Shown here piece after piece: positions 34,141-45,175 of a stretch of 64,000 bases of DNA; positions within the stretch are counted from its first letter, which is position 1; every line of letters begins with the position of its first letter. Below the pieces are notes generated by a model. It worked only from the letters and a program-made list of their open reading frames with translations, ran no database searches and had not been told where the DNA came from. The position numbers and the translations under genes are program-made. Source of the stretch: Ariolimax columbianus (lineage: Eukaryota; Mollusca; Gastropoda; Stylommatophora; Arionidae); contig JAVGWX010000002.1 in the NCBI GenBank assembly GCA_036924085.1, forward strand, positions 90,673,371 to 90,737,370, given 5' to 3'.

Positions 34141-34222
<82 letters not shown>
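34141..34222. repeat. (TA)n microsatellite at the RTE 5' break
   Basis: About 82 bases of pure TA immediately beyond the 5'-truncation point of the RTE copy. Confidence 0.97.
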
Positions 34223-34226
<4 letters not shown>

Positions 34227-34708
34227 CAATCAAAATACAGATACACAATTTTTTTAATGAAGACATGTACCCGGGATTCAATCAAGTCAAGGAGAATATT
34301 TGTATAACGCGTATGTGAATCCTGTAATTCCATATATATTGCCAACTTTATAGGCCCGTTGTCACTACCTGAGACTCTGGCTTAAGAATGAGTTAAAATT
34401 ATTCGTTTGAGAATTTGACTATCTTTTGAAATTCTTTTTACGTTAAAGGTTTGCCTCTCTGTATTCTACTGAAGGAGGCAACCTCCTTTTCAGCCCAAGT
34501 CTTTTAGACGATTTCAGGACGTATTAACCAGTACTTTGAAACATATGTGCGTCTGTATGTACCAAGGAAAGTGGTTTAGTGATGCACGATGTTTCTGTGT
34601 GGTTCAAACTTATTCAGAAAGTTCTTCCTCATTGAAGTTTGATCCCTAAATGTTGTGTGATTAGTCTAACTTGATCTTGGCATGATATCCGATCGTCTGT
34701 ATTAACAG

Positions 34709-34880
34709 CAGGTTGGGGACGGCATTGGCTAGCGGTTAGGTGACACGGCTCCCAACCTGAAGGTACTGGTTACGGAGAAGGAAACCCTTAGAAAATGCAG
34801 GAGGAAGCAGACCCTTACATAAAATGCATACTGAAGTCGGATGCACTGGGACAACAGGCGCAAAAAAAACATACGTCTGT
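34709..34880 (+). mobile_element. tRNA-derived SINE (SINE-C), copy 2
   Basis: GCATTGGCTAGCGGTTAGGT is the A-box region. The B box is partly deleted (GGTACTGGTTACGG). The body matches 26510-26630 (GAAAATGCAGGAGGAAGCAG, TACATAAAATGCAT, AAGTCGGATGCACTGG). Confidence 0.85.
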
Positions 34881-35154
34881 CGTGGACGGCTGCTAATAAT
34901 ATAATTCATGAATTCATACAACAGACACTGCTGTAGTGGAGGAAGTGTTGGACTTCATTGTATTATGTCTCAGCCTGCTATGAGATGTGGAGGCTAGTCC
35001 CCTCCCTCGCTGCTTCTTTTTTCCAAACAATAGGTCAGTTAACAGTATAAGGCACGGTTGACAGCAGCGTGTCGCAAACGAGGACCTAATCCGTTATCCT
35101 TGTCGTCAGAAGCGAGCACTCTACAACTCTGCCACTCAGGCGCTCGCCGGCTAG

Positions 35155-35450
35155 CTACACAAAGGCAAAAGCAAAGCAAAGGTCGACGCCCATCGTAGAC
35201 GATGATGGCATAATTTATTTTGCTAGCGCTATTTTTAGTAAGGGTTAACTGCGCTACTTTTAATCCTCACTCTCTCGTCTCGTGCCGTCCGACCCCAGTG
35301 GCAAGTTAAGGACAAGACGACTTGGGGCGACTACGAGATGCAGGGGACTCCGCATCAAGAGAAAAAGACGGCGGAGTCCAGAGTTGAACCAACACCACCT
35401 AATCACGAGGCCGACGGCTTAACCACTTCGCCACGGAATCCCCGAAAGCT
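35155..35450 (-). mobile_element. tRNA-derived SINE (SINE-D), copy 1
   Basis: Minus head: GGGATTCCGTGGCGAAGTGG, TTAAGCCGTCGGCCTCGTGA and a degraded B box GGTTCAACTC. The body (GATGCGGAGTCCCCTGCATC, GTCTTGTCCTTAACTTGCCA, AATTATGCCATCATCGTCTA) matches 57240-57505 through its whole length. Confidence 0.92.
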
Positions 35451-35699
35451 ACACAAATAGCTACACAAAAAAGAAACATTAGTTGTGGAGATATGGTTGT
35501 GTGAAAATGAACCAACGTGATAGTTTTCTCACAATGAGGGTCCCCCCTTCGTATGGCGTTGAGCCACTGCGATTGAGCCTGCAGCGAAACCAACCCAACC
35601 GTTTTAAATAGATCAAATGTACACACTGAACAATCTACAAAGTCGGTGTCTTTGATTAAACTAATGGATTTTCATTGAAACGCCACTTGTATCGCTGTT

Positions 35700-35849
35700 T
35701 CATCTGACATCTCCACTTCGGATCTTGTTACTCCTTTTACCACTTCTCATCCGACGTTGTCGTTTTTTAATCTGCTCCTCTGTGTTTCTTGGTATTTCGT
35801 TCAAGATGTCGGGTTTTCTGTTCTGTTTGTGTTTTTTCATTTCCCTCAC
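35700..35849 (-). CDS. Unknown-function gene, last exon
   Basis: Acceptor CTTCCTATACAG precedes GTGAGGGAAATG, phase 0. It encodes 49 residues beginning VREMKKHKQNRKPDILNE and ends with a strongly basic tail (IKKRQRRMRSGKRSNKIR) that could act as a nuclear-localisation or nucleic-acid-contact segment (inference). It stops at TGA (35702-35700). It follows exon 42214-42408 in phase across a 6.4-kb intron. Confidence 0.75.
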   Translation of the reverse strand: MREMKKHKQNRKPDILNEIPRNTEEQIKKRQRRMRSGKRSNKIRSGDVR

Positions 35850-35955
35850 CTGTATAGGAAGACATACACATTTGATTAGCGATCCTCAAGCTTTTTATAA
35901 TTGAGAGGACACTTTCAACAATATCAAATCTCAATTAATCCCTTCATACAAAAAC

Positions 35956-36809
35956 GAGGGGCATTCAAATCAAATCTGGAATTTTTGTCCTAGTTCTACC
36001 TGATTGGGTTAAAGCGTGCTGGAACTACTATCATTAGTTAGGGGGTACTTATGCCCTATTTACTATTAAGTGGCCCACTTGCCATGGGTCAGTCACGTGA
36101 CAGATAAATAAACATGGCGGAAACCACTGTTAGTGCTTGCATGGAACAGCGTGTTGTGACGACGTTTTTCCAATAAGGACGTGAAACCTGTGGAAATATC
36201 CAGAAAACGGCAATGACAATATGATGATGAGGCACTCAGCCGCAGTAAGACTATTGAATGTGCATCAAAGCAGTGGAAGCATACGCGATGACCACCATCA
36301 AAAAAATGTCGGACATTTCGTCTGCAGGTAAAGGTCTGGTAAATTATTTTCCGGGGAATACTTGGCATAATTCACGTTAATTTTCTACCTTATGGTACCA
36401 CTATCAACAGTGAACAGTAAAAACGTATTTTCAGTTATGTGCATAGCCGTCTGGGGAAAGAAACAGCCTAGTTTGATCACAAATGACGTCTTGCTTCTGT
36501 AATGTAACACACGACCTCATACGGCTCACCGCACGATGTGCCATCTGCAGCACCTCGGCTGGGAGAAATTGCCATATCTAACTTACAGACCAGACCTCGC
36601 TTCAAGGGATGTCCACCTGTTTGGACCTAAACAAGAATTCTTTGCATATCAGTATTTCAGCATTGATGACGAAGTGAAAAAGGCTGTCCAGAATTGGTTC
36701 AAACATACCAACAGACCTTTCTTAGCTAAACCCTTTCAAGCATTCCTTAAACGGTGAAATAGGTGCATGGACGTTGCGGAGATGATATCGTTTGACTTGA
36801 ACGACCCTC
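35956..36809 (+). mobile_element. mariner-like element, internally deleted, copy 1
   Basis: Imperfect terminal inverted repeats: GAGGGGCATTCAAATCAAA at the left against GAGGGTCGTTCAAGTCAAA read inward from the right. Transposase remains: ACMEQRVVTTFF at the N-terminus (about 36140-36170) and, after a deleted middle, CHLQHLGWEKLPYLTYRPD, then LASRDVHLFGP (36536-36630) and the FLAKPFQAFLKR end. The catalytic core is broken, so the copy cannot be autonomous. Same family as 59976-60663. Confidence 0.9.
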
Positions 36810-36917
36810 TAAGTAGGATAATGCGTCTTTCAACAGATAGTGAAAATATCAAGCGATGAAAAGATGTCTGATGTTCGGGTAACACTAGCATGACAGTTCG
36901 AGAACCCCAGTTGCGCA

Positions 36918-37712
36918 GATGTTCTGATACTTTTATCACACGCAGTGCAAGTGTTCTGATACTTTTATCAAACGGCAGTGCAAGTGTTCTGACACTTTTA
37001 TCAAACGGCAGTGCAAGTGTTCAGATACTTTTATCAAACGGCAGTGCAAGTGTTCTGACACTTTTATCAAACGGCAGTGCAAGTGTTCTGATACTTTTAT
37101 CAAACGGCAGTGCAAGTGTTCTGATACTTTTATCAAACGGCAGTGCAAGTGTTCTGATACTTTTATCAAACGGCAGTGCAAGTGTTCTGATACTTTTATC
37201 AAACGGCAGTGCAAGTGTTCAGATACTTTTATCAAACGGCAGTGCAAGTGTTCTGATACTTTTATCAAACGGCAGTGCAAGTGTTCTGACACTTTTATCA
37301 AACGGCAGTGCAAGTGTTCTGATACTTTTATCAAACGGCAGTGCAAGTGTTCTGATACTTTTATCAAACGGCAGTGCAAGTGTTCTGATACTTTTATCAA
37401 ACGGCAGTGCAAGTGTTCTGATACTTTTATCAAACGGCAGTGCAAGTGTTCTGATACTTTTATCAAACGGCAGTGCAAGTGTTCTGAAACTTTTATCAAA
37501 CGGCAGTGCAAGTGTTCTGATACTTTTATCAAACGGCAGTGCAAGTGTTCTGATACTTTTATCAAACGGCAGTGCAAGTGTTCTGATACTTTTATCAAAC
37601 GGCAGTGCAAGTGTTCTGATACTTTTATCAAACGGCAGTGCAAGTGTTCTGATACTTTTATCAAACGGCAGTGCAAGTGTTCTGATACTTTTATCAAACG
37701 GTAGTGCAAGAG
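36918..37712. repeat. 33-bp minisatellite, 24 copies
   Basis: The unit is AGTGCAAGTGTTCTGATACT plus TTTATCAAACGGC. Copies are nearly identical apart from GATACT/GACACT/GAAACT and TTCTG/TTCAG. The period is 11 codons, so both strands are open for more than 270 codons. The frames have no start context and I treat them as artefacts. Confidence 0.97.
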
Positions 37713-37909
37713 AAACGGAATGATGAAATAAGTGTAGGCCAGAGCTGGACTGATCGTCAACTTGAAGAAAACGGGACTCCTTGAAATTGATCAGATTGTC
37801 AAAGACGCAATTATGCTTGAGGAAAGGGGAGTGGGGAGGAGGGGGGGGGGTAGTGGATGATAACCATTGGAAGAGGTGAATCTATATATTTATATGCTCT
37901 TTCAGGAAC

Positions 37910-38215
37910 TTTCTATATCACTTGGCCATTAAGCTGAACATTGGTCCCTGTGAGTGTGATAATAACGCTTTTAGTTTTAGAGGAGTTTATATCAACCCAT
38001 ATCCGTATGGCTATGTTGTAGTCTATTTTTTTCCTGTAAATCTTCTTTATTGGAATTCAGGAGTGTCAGATCATCTGAGAATTCCAGGTCCTCTATAATC
38101 TGTCCACTTAATGCCGTACTGTCTGTAGATTGAATTTCGCATAAATCAGTCTATCACTAGTTGATGTCTTTATTAATTTTGGTGGCACAATTAGCAGCTC
38201 AGAGAGTGAGATGAA
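37910..38215 (-). mobile_element. LINE RT scrap
   Basis: The minus strand carries QIIEDLEFSDDLTLLNSN (the F-x-DD catalytic box, about 38060-38115), then text similar to EKIDYNIAIRIWVDINSSKT. Isolated and short. Confidence 0.65.
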
Positions 38216-38317
38216 GATACACGAGTTAGAATGGGAGAAATGGCTTTCCTGACTAGACGTCATATAGAGATCCAGATACATCAAGATTCATACCAAAGTC
38301 AGAATATTAAACGCCAG

Positions 38318-38390
38318 CGTTGTAGTTGTTGTTGTTGCTGTTGTTGTTGTTGTTGTTGTTGTTGTTGCTGTTGTTGTTGTTGTTGCTGTT
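38318..38390. repeat. (TTG)n trinucleotide repeat
   Basis: About 24 TTG units with a few CTG. Confidence 0.95.
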
Positions 38391-38644
38391 AAATGCTCAC
38401 TATGTGTATGTTTACTTTTTTGGTTTTGAACCTGAAAAGGGCGTTATTTGGCGAGTTCCAATATCTTTTATTACATCCCGATCTCACTGATGAAGGTGTT
38501 TTATGGTCATCCAAGCTCTTGTGATATGCTTGACTTCATTCTGTCTGACGCTTACGCCGCTCCCACCTCGTTAGCCAGACTGCCATGAAACAGCCTGTTT
38601 CCAGGGAAAACTGCATGGACGAGATTGAGTCGTGATCATTATTT

Positions 38645-38962
38645 TTCACTGATATTGACTAACATTGTTTGATCAGTATGTTTTGCCTGACCCTGACTAA
38701 CATTGTTTGATCAGTATGTTTTGTCTGGCCCTGACTGACATTGTTTGATCAGTATGTTTTGCCTGACCCTGACTAACATTGTTTGATCAGTATGTTTTGC
38801 CTGACCCTGACTAACATTGTTTGATCAGTATGTTTTGCCTGACCCTGACTGACATTGTTTGATCAGTATGTTTTGCCTGACCCTGACTGACATTGTTTGA
38901 TCAGTATGTTTTGCCTGACCCTGACTGACATTGTTTGATCAGTATGTTTTGCCTGACCAGAC
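38645..38962. repeat. 38-bp minisatellite I, inverted locus, about 8 copies
   Basis: The unit is GACTAACATTGTTTGATCAG plus TATGTTTTGCCTGACCCT. Reverse complemented, it matches the unit at 23968-24240 (ATACTGATCAAACA, TGTTAGTCAGG, CAGGCAAAAC). The array edge CCTGACCAGACGT is also shared. Confidence 0.95.
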
Positions 38963-39010
38963 GTTAGTCTCCTGTCTCCTGTCACCAATTCGGTGCGGTT
39001 GTATGTGATA

Positions 39011-39779
39011 ATGTTCGTCCATCACATGTGAAGAAGACCACGCTATTTGTTCAGCCATGTGGACAGTCTTTTATCTTGCTGTCTCCGCTGAAATGGATGA
39101 CTTGCGCGGTGATTTGGATTAAAGTGGGGAAGAAACTGCACCTTTTTGTCAACCTCACTCTCTCATCCTGAGCTACCTTTGGCCAGTGGCAAGATTTTAT
39201 CAAGACGACTGGAGATAGAACAGGATATAGATTTTTCCTCAGGGTTTACTACCGAAGCCTTTCCCGTAAGCAGGTATCCCACAAAGCAGCGGAGAGGGGA
39301 TGACATATATCGTTATGTGTCTTACCTTTCTCATAATCTCAAGAGACCGTAGGGACATCACTTAACGTGTGAATGGTGTATTGGACATCTCTCCCAGGCG
39401 ACGTGTTTTAGTTCATTATTGTTACGCGTCTAAATTTCACAGTTACACCAAAACCGATGCTGTCTGCAGCGAGGGCGAAGGGTGCCAATCTTGTGAAGTT
39501 CAGTGTGCACTAGACCATGACAATGCGACACATGTTTAACCGCAGTGCTAATTCATATAACCGATGTCAAGGCCAGAATAATTGGAGAGAAGAAAACACA
39601 AAGAATGAACGAATTAACTAGTCCAAATGGTAAAGAATAGCAGGTTTTGGTGAACACAAGTGTAAGCCGTTGACTAGTGTGAACTCCGGTCAAATCTGAG
39701 CCCTGGCGCAACCATAATGAGCAATAACTCCAGAACAATGTTAGACACGCAGTCGGTAAGGCGCCATCGTTGCCGCTCT
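39011..39779. mobile_element. Dispersed repeat H, copy 2 (about 770 bp)
   Basis: Same orientation as 14820-15540 and collinear with it end to end. The left edge ATGTTCGTCCATCACATGTG and right edge TTGCCGCTCT define the boundaries. Right next to the edge is CAGTCGGTAAGGCGCC, close to a tRNA A-box neighbourhood, so a tRNA-related origin is possible. Confidence 0.87.
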
Positions 39780-40291
39780 ATGGTTTATGTAGATGAGGCA
39801 TGTATAGCGACCAAAGCATACTTAATTACACCTGTTCTTCATTAAAAGGTGAATCGGAAGGAGAAAGTATATGAAATGGATGGAGAGTGAAGGCTTGTGG
39901 AGAAAACAGAGCCAGCAGCAACCACTGGGACAATGGATGTGTAGAGGAAAATTGAGCTGGATAGGATATACGATGGAAAAGGTATTGTTCGTAATGGCTA
40001 GGAAGCTCATGCATGGAATACGCAGGGGAAGAGAAAGAGTGTAAACCTTACAATACACCAAAATTTAGAATGAGAGAAAACTGCGATAAAATAGACTACA
40101 CCTGTAGAAGGGAAGAATGCGTAGCCCAGGACCGTGAATGTCGGCGAGATCTGACCAATGGTTTATGCACTGAGAAGTGCGATGGGTATTGATTGATTAG
40201 CCACTAGGGAAGGTGCAGTGGATCTCATGTTCATTCTGCTTTTTTTGTCTTCCTGCTCTTTGTCTTGAGGCGGAATAAGACGATTGATTGT

Positions 40292-41665
40292 GATGTGGAT
40301 AATAAGATTGCTTGTGATGGGGATAAGAAGATTGCTTGTGATGTGGATAAGAAGATTGCTTGTGATGTTGATAAGAAGATTGCTTGTGATGGGGATAAGA
40401 AGATTGCTTGTGAAGGGGATAAGAAGATTGCTTGTGATGTTGATAAGGAGATTGCTTGTGATGGGGATAAGAAGATTGCTTGTGATGGGGATAAGAAGAT
40501 TGCTTGTGATGGGGATAAGAAGATTGCTTGTGATGGGGATAAGAAGATTGCTTGTGATGTGGATAAGAAGATTGCTTGTGATGTTGATAAGAAGATTGCT
40601 TGTGACGGGTATAAGAAGATTGCTTGTGATGTTGATAATAAGATTGCTTGTGATGGGGATAAGAAGATTGCTTGTGAAGGGGATAAGAAGATTGCTTGTG
40701 ATGTTGATAAGGAGATTGCTTGTGATGGGGATAAGAAGATTGCTTGTGATGGGGATAAGAAGATTGCTTGTGATGGGGATAAGAAGATTGCTTGTGATGG
40801 GGATAAGAAGATTGCTTGTGATGTTGATAAGGAGATTGCTTGTGATGGGGATAAGAAGATTGCTTGTGATGGGGATAAGAAGATTGCTTGTGATGGGGAT
40901 AAGAAGATTGCTTGTGATGGGGATAAGAAGATTGCTTGTGAAGGGGATAAGAAGATTGCTTGTGATGTGGATAAGAAGATTGCTTGTGAAGGGGATAAGA
41001 AGATTGCTTGTGATGTGGATAAGAAGATTGCTTGTGATGTTGATAAGGAGATTGCTTGTGATGGGGATAAGAAGATTGCTTGTGATGGGGATAAGAAGAT
41101 TGCTTGTGAAGGGGATAAGAAGATTGCTTGTGATGTGGATAAGAAGATTGCTTGTGATGGGGATAAGAAGATTGCTTGTGATGTGGATAAGAAGATTGCT
41201 TGTGATGGGGATAAGAAGATTGCTTGTGATGGGGATAAGAAGATTGCTTGTGATGGGGATAAGAAGATTGCTTGTGATGTTGATAAGAAGATTACTTGTG
41301 ATGGGGATAAGAAGATTGCTTGTGAAGGGGATAAGAAGATTGCTTGTGATGGGGATAAGAAGATTGCTTGTGATGGGGATAAGAAGATTGCTTGTGATGG
41401 GGATAAGAAGATTGCTTGTGATGGGGATAAGAAGATTGCTTGTGATGGGGATAAGAAGATTGCTTGTGATGGGGATAAGAAGATTGCTTGTGATGGGGAT
41501 AAGAAGATTGCTTGTGATGGGGATAAGAAGATTGCTTGTGATGGGGATAAGAAGATTGCTTGTGAAGGGGATAAGAAGATTGCTTGTGAAGGGGATAAGA
41601 AGATTGCTTGTGATGGGGATAAGAAGATTGCTTGTGATGGGGATAAGAAGATTGCTTGTGATGTC
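40292..41665. repeat. 24-bp minisatellite, 57 copies, with higher-order structure
   Basis: The unit is GATGGGGATAAGAAGATTGC plus TTGT (DGDKKIAC). Variants are GAAGGG, GATGTG and GATGTT, with GATAAGGAG and GATAATAAG as extra markers. The 7-unit block 40388-40555 reappears as 40652-40819, showing segmental duplication within the array. The 500-codon plus frame is an artefact of the 24-base period: the unit has three T-free codon frames and no start or splice context. Confidence 0.97.
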
Positions 41666-41689
41666 GTTAAGTGGATCTTCCTGAGTGTG

Positions 41690-41900
41690 TCAGATATATC
41701 CTCGTTACACCTTTGGCGAGGTTGGTCCCTTGCACGTGGACCTGCATATTCTATGTTATCGTTGTAGCCTGGTCATAATTCATCCTGACTAAATGACCAA
41801 ACCGCGTGATTTGTTGGGCGTGAATATAAACAGTAACTGGCTTTGTCCTCACTATATGTCTTTAGGTAGTGTTGCGGATTCGGTCAAGAATTATCCAAGC
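41690..41900 (-). mobile_element. LINE scrap related to 4200-4440
   Basis: Blocks GGTCCCTTGCACGTGGAC, TGACTAAATGACCAAA, GATTTGTTGGGCGTGA and GTAGTGTTGCGGATTCG have counterparts in the same order at 4280-4450. This marks it as the C-terminal end of the same LINE family. Confidence 0.6.
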
Positions 41901-42213
41901 AATTCTCCCCAGAAGCAGGCTGTTTCATGGCCGTCTGGTTATCCGGGTGGGGATCGGCACCTAATGTGTGTCCACCTAATGGTATGCTTACTGTAGAGCC
42001 TCACAGTACACTACACTACTCCGGCCCACCCTTTCAACCACGCCTTGGGATGTGAGAGAAGACATCGTAACCCGCCACCTAAGAAAGTCGTCAAAAGTGT
42101 CTGACTCAAGAACGAGTGGCACTAACAAGAAGAAGAACAACTGGAGCGTGCCTTCGATGATCTGTGTTCTTTGTATGGATATCCTGGTTTATAACGCCGG
42201 ATATTGTACTTAC

Positions 42214-42408
42214 ACTTTTAGCCAGATTTTTGGTAACACTGATGTACGAATTCACATTGGCCTGGTAGGTTGAGGCCAAGGAACTTCTTTCGTCAGGCGT
42301 CAGCGTAACCCACTTGGCCCTGCGCTTGTGTACATCGACCTGTGCAGTGGTCAACTTCTTCTTTAGTTGCCGTACACGGCGGCATAGCTTACTCCTGTTA
42401 CCTCGACA
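42214..42408 (-). CDS. Unknown-function gene, exon (65 codons)
   Basis: Acceptor TTTTACTCTTCTAG precedes TGTCGAGG, phase 0. The donor is AAAAGT|GTAAGTAC, phase 0. It encodes CRGNRSKLCRRVRQLKKKLT, then TAQVDVHKRRAKWVTLTPDE and ASTYQANVNSYISVTKNLAKS. A strongly basic, helical segment followed by a helix-prone stretch. Confidence 0.8.
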
Positions 42409-42756
42409 CTAGAAGAGTAAAAGAATAATCAAAATTGAGTTTACGCTAGTAACATCACAGTGGTACATTCCATGAACATCGCTAAATAAGACTGAATAGG
42501 GTTGTGTTTGGGGCTAGCTACCATCTCAGGTATACTGACATACTACATCAGCTATTACTACAAGAGCGCACATGCATGCGTTGATGTATGGTTCATGTAA
42601 GGTGACAATTTGCAGTGGTAGCTCTCTGCTTTAAATGGAGCGAACAGGAGACAAGATTTTGTTTCTAGCGCTTGGTTTAGAAATACAGTATGTCAAACAA
42701 AAAACAGCTTCTCACATATCTATTGTGTATCATATTGCTACCTTCATCTTCTTCTT

Positions 42757-43030
42757 CGATCAACTGATACTGTGCTTATAGTCCGTTAGGGCTCACGATC
42801 AACTGACACTGTGCTATAGCCCGTTAAGGCTCACGATCAACTGATAATGTGCTTATAGTCAGTTAAGGTTCACGATCAACTGATACTGTGCTTATAGCCC
42901 GTTAAGGCTCACGATCAACTGATACTGTGGTTATAGTCCGTTAAGGCTCGCGATCAACTGACACTGTGGTTATAGTCCGTTAAGGCTCGCGATCAACTGA
43001 TACTGTGGTTATAGTCCGTAGAGGTTCACG
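42757..43030. repeat. 39-bp minisatellite derived from a LINE 3' end, about 7 copies
   Basis: The unit is CGATCAACTGATACTGTGCT plus TATAGTCCGTTAAGGCTCA. One unit corresponds to the reverse complement of the LINE stop-codon region at 56880-56925 (GTGAACCTCAACGGGGTAGA, AGTTGATCGATGAAGAA). The array abuts the LINE fragment 43020-43460 exactly there. Confidence 0.9.
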
Positions 43031-43460
43031 AAGGAGACTGTGTTTCCTGTCTTCCTCGATTCTCCACAGCTCTTCAACCATGATCGCTCTCCCGAGCCAA
43101 ACTGCCTCACTTAGGTCTAAGAAGGGCAGTCCTGCAGGATATGTTCTGGTGATTCATTGGATGTCCCACAATCGCATGTGGAGTTGTCTATAAGACCAGT
43201 TCTGTTGAGGTGGGCCTTGGGTCTGCAAGGTCTATCGTTCTCTTTTTTAATATCTTTGTCTGCGCATTTTTGCCAAGTTTGCCTATGCTGTCATTTTCTG
43301 GCCTGTATTCTTTGTGCTGGTCTCACCATTCCGTCATCATGGATCGTTCAATGAGTGTTTTTGCTTCTGTAAAGTTATGTGGTTGGCGAGTCTGTGTGCC
43401 ACCACTTGTAAGTTTTGTCAGCTCATTGACCTTGTCGTTCCCAACGATTCCATATTGAAC
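43020..43460 (-). mobile_element. LINE ORF2 C-terminal fragment (same family as 56555-56950)
   Basis: The minus strand reads CRPKAHLNRTGL, HAIVGHPMNHQNISCRTAL (the Cys/His knuckle end, frameshifted) and EELWRIEEDRKHSLLREP. Comparable text in the plus copy is CRLKAPLYKMGF and VEHILQD. Upstream, toward 43460, it decays. Confidence 0.75.
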
Positions 43461-43474
43461 TGGAATCCACTTCT

Positions 43475-43855
43475 TAGGTTCTTAGTCGACCTGCACTTCT
43501 ACAGGAGCAGATGCCCCTGTGCAGGTCCCAGCTCTGGTTTGAGCTGGATGCAGCCAGGAGAAGGATTTCTTGCTTAGCGGGCTAAGCTCGAGCAGATTAA
43601 TACTCCACTGCGTTGGGACAATCGTTTACGGAGTGTGGTTAACCGATGTGCGAGTCCATCTTAATAGACTCAAACACTAGAGCAAAGTAAACCCGCAGCC
43701 CGTTAGACGCCATTTATGCTGCTCTAAACAAACCATCTAACCATGGCCGGCGTTATGCCATGTTTCACATTTAGTCACCTCTTACGACATGCTCTGAGGA
43801 GCAAGTGGTGTTTTGCTTATCCTTGTTACACACAAAGACCCCGGCAGGCCACCCA
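43475..43855 (+). mobile_element. SINE-B copy (about 380 bp, longest)
   Basis: Same block order as 18825-19190, with CTGCACTTCTACAGGAGCAG and CCCCTGTGCAGGTCCCAG forming a possible hairpin at the left end. It ends GACCCCGGCAGGCCACCC. Confidence 0.9.
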
Positions 43856-43904
43856 GAATCCACTGCAGGGCTTCATTTGTATTTTTTTTAATTTGGGGGA
43901 TGGT

Positions 43905-43927
43905 TGGGGGAGGAGGGGGGGGGGGTT
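43905..43927. repeat. Poly-G tract
   Basis: About 20 G with one A, immediately after SINE-B. Confidence 0.9.
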
Positions 43928-43999
43928 GATATGACTTGGAGTATTCTCTTGGAGTCTGTAAAAATAAACGCTTTTCTTGTAGTTGTGTTTTGACCAACA

Positions 44000-44900
44000 T
44001 GAATCTGCATTGCTTCATGTATAGCTATTACTTCAGCTCTGAAAATTGTACAGGTTTGTCCTGCTGGTGTCGAGTGTTATTTTAAGTCGCTGTTAAAGTG
44101 TGAGATGTTGGTTAGACTGGGTTTTTGTTTTTGTTTCTGCTCGTTATCCAATCCATCTGTGTTAATACGTGGATTAGTTTATTCTGACCATTTTTGCTAC
44201 CAGACGAGCAAATACTTTCATAGATGGGTTTCTGTTTCTGTTTCAAAGAATCGACGTCATTGAACTCCGAGCATACCGGCAGGGGCTCAGTCTCTCTCAG
44301 TAATTGGTGAAGGGTCTGGATGCTGATGTTCATTGTAGCTCGCTGGTTGTACACATCCTGCTCCGTATTCTCATGAGCCCTACTCCACTAGAAATGGGTG
44401 TTTGAGCTTAACGGTTGGTTGGCATCATGACAGTCTCAAGACACAATTGACTTCTTCGCCGTCGAGAAGCCTATGTCCTAATCTGTTTTTGCTTCTGCCG
44501 CACATGTTTTGCGTCTGCAGTTTGCCGCCTCTTTATCTCTCTAGCCTGCAGGTCAACTTGCAAGGCCAGCCTCCAGCCAGGACAGTTTTTGCCTAGTTCC
44601 TTCCTGTTAAAGATGTTCATGTCTATCGCTTTCAGGTCGCGCTTGCAAATGTCTTAATAAGGAAAGAATGTTCTACGTTTGTTTAAATTTCCAAATCTAA
44701 ACTCTAGATCTGCCAATGGGGGATTCTTTTTAGAATTATCTCATCATCCAATCGGTATAAGTGTCCCATCCATTCGAAACGGAGTTCACAGAAGATCGGA
44801 AACAGACTTGCAATCTTAGCACTGCCCAGTATTCTGCCGCTTCACTATATTTCGAGTATGTTCCTCAAGGTAGATTGAAAATAGTATGATATGAAAACTA
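44000..44900. other. No firm feature
   Basis: An 80-codon minus frame (44112-44354) reads NQRATMNISIQTLHQLLRET and later LKQKQKPIYESI, which is protein-like but unplaced. The rest is mixed sequence; 44640-44870 looks like an old LINE but no motif is clear. Confidence 0.35.
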
Positions 44901-44929
44901 ATATGGAACTGTTGGAGAGAGTCAAACAA

Positions 44930-45175
44930 ATAAAAATGACTGACAGGTCAGCAAACAGCAAAGGAGTTGGATAGGACACATTAATGGTACCAGCTCACAG
45001 AATTTCAGTGCAGTTACTGTTCGGGAATTCCCTATACAAGAGATTCAGATACACCTAAATTCTCACAGATACCAACCATGATCATGTACCAACACATGGG
45101 AAACTAGAAAGACACGGAAATAGATTGATCAGACGGCATGCAATTATTGGCTACATATCGTTCTCATGGAGATGA
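44930..45175 (+). mobile_element. LINE C-terminal scrap
   Basis: GGTCAGCAAACAGCAAAGGA, GGATAGGACACATTAATGG and ACAGTTACTGTTCGGGAA give WIGHINGTS-type text, related in order to 25740-25860. Heavily decayed. Confidence 0.4.

Noticed and set aside
36890..37760. Paired frames of more than 270 codons on opposite strands
   Set aside because: 33-bp minisatellite; both strands open only because the period is 11 codons.
40265..41767. 500-codon plus frame of DGDKKIAC repeats
   Set aside because: Period 24 keeps two plus frames open at once; there is no start context, splice sites or non-repeat domain. Satellite artefact.
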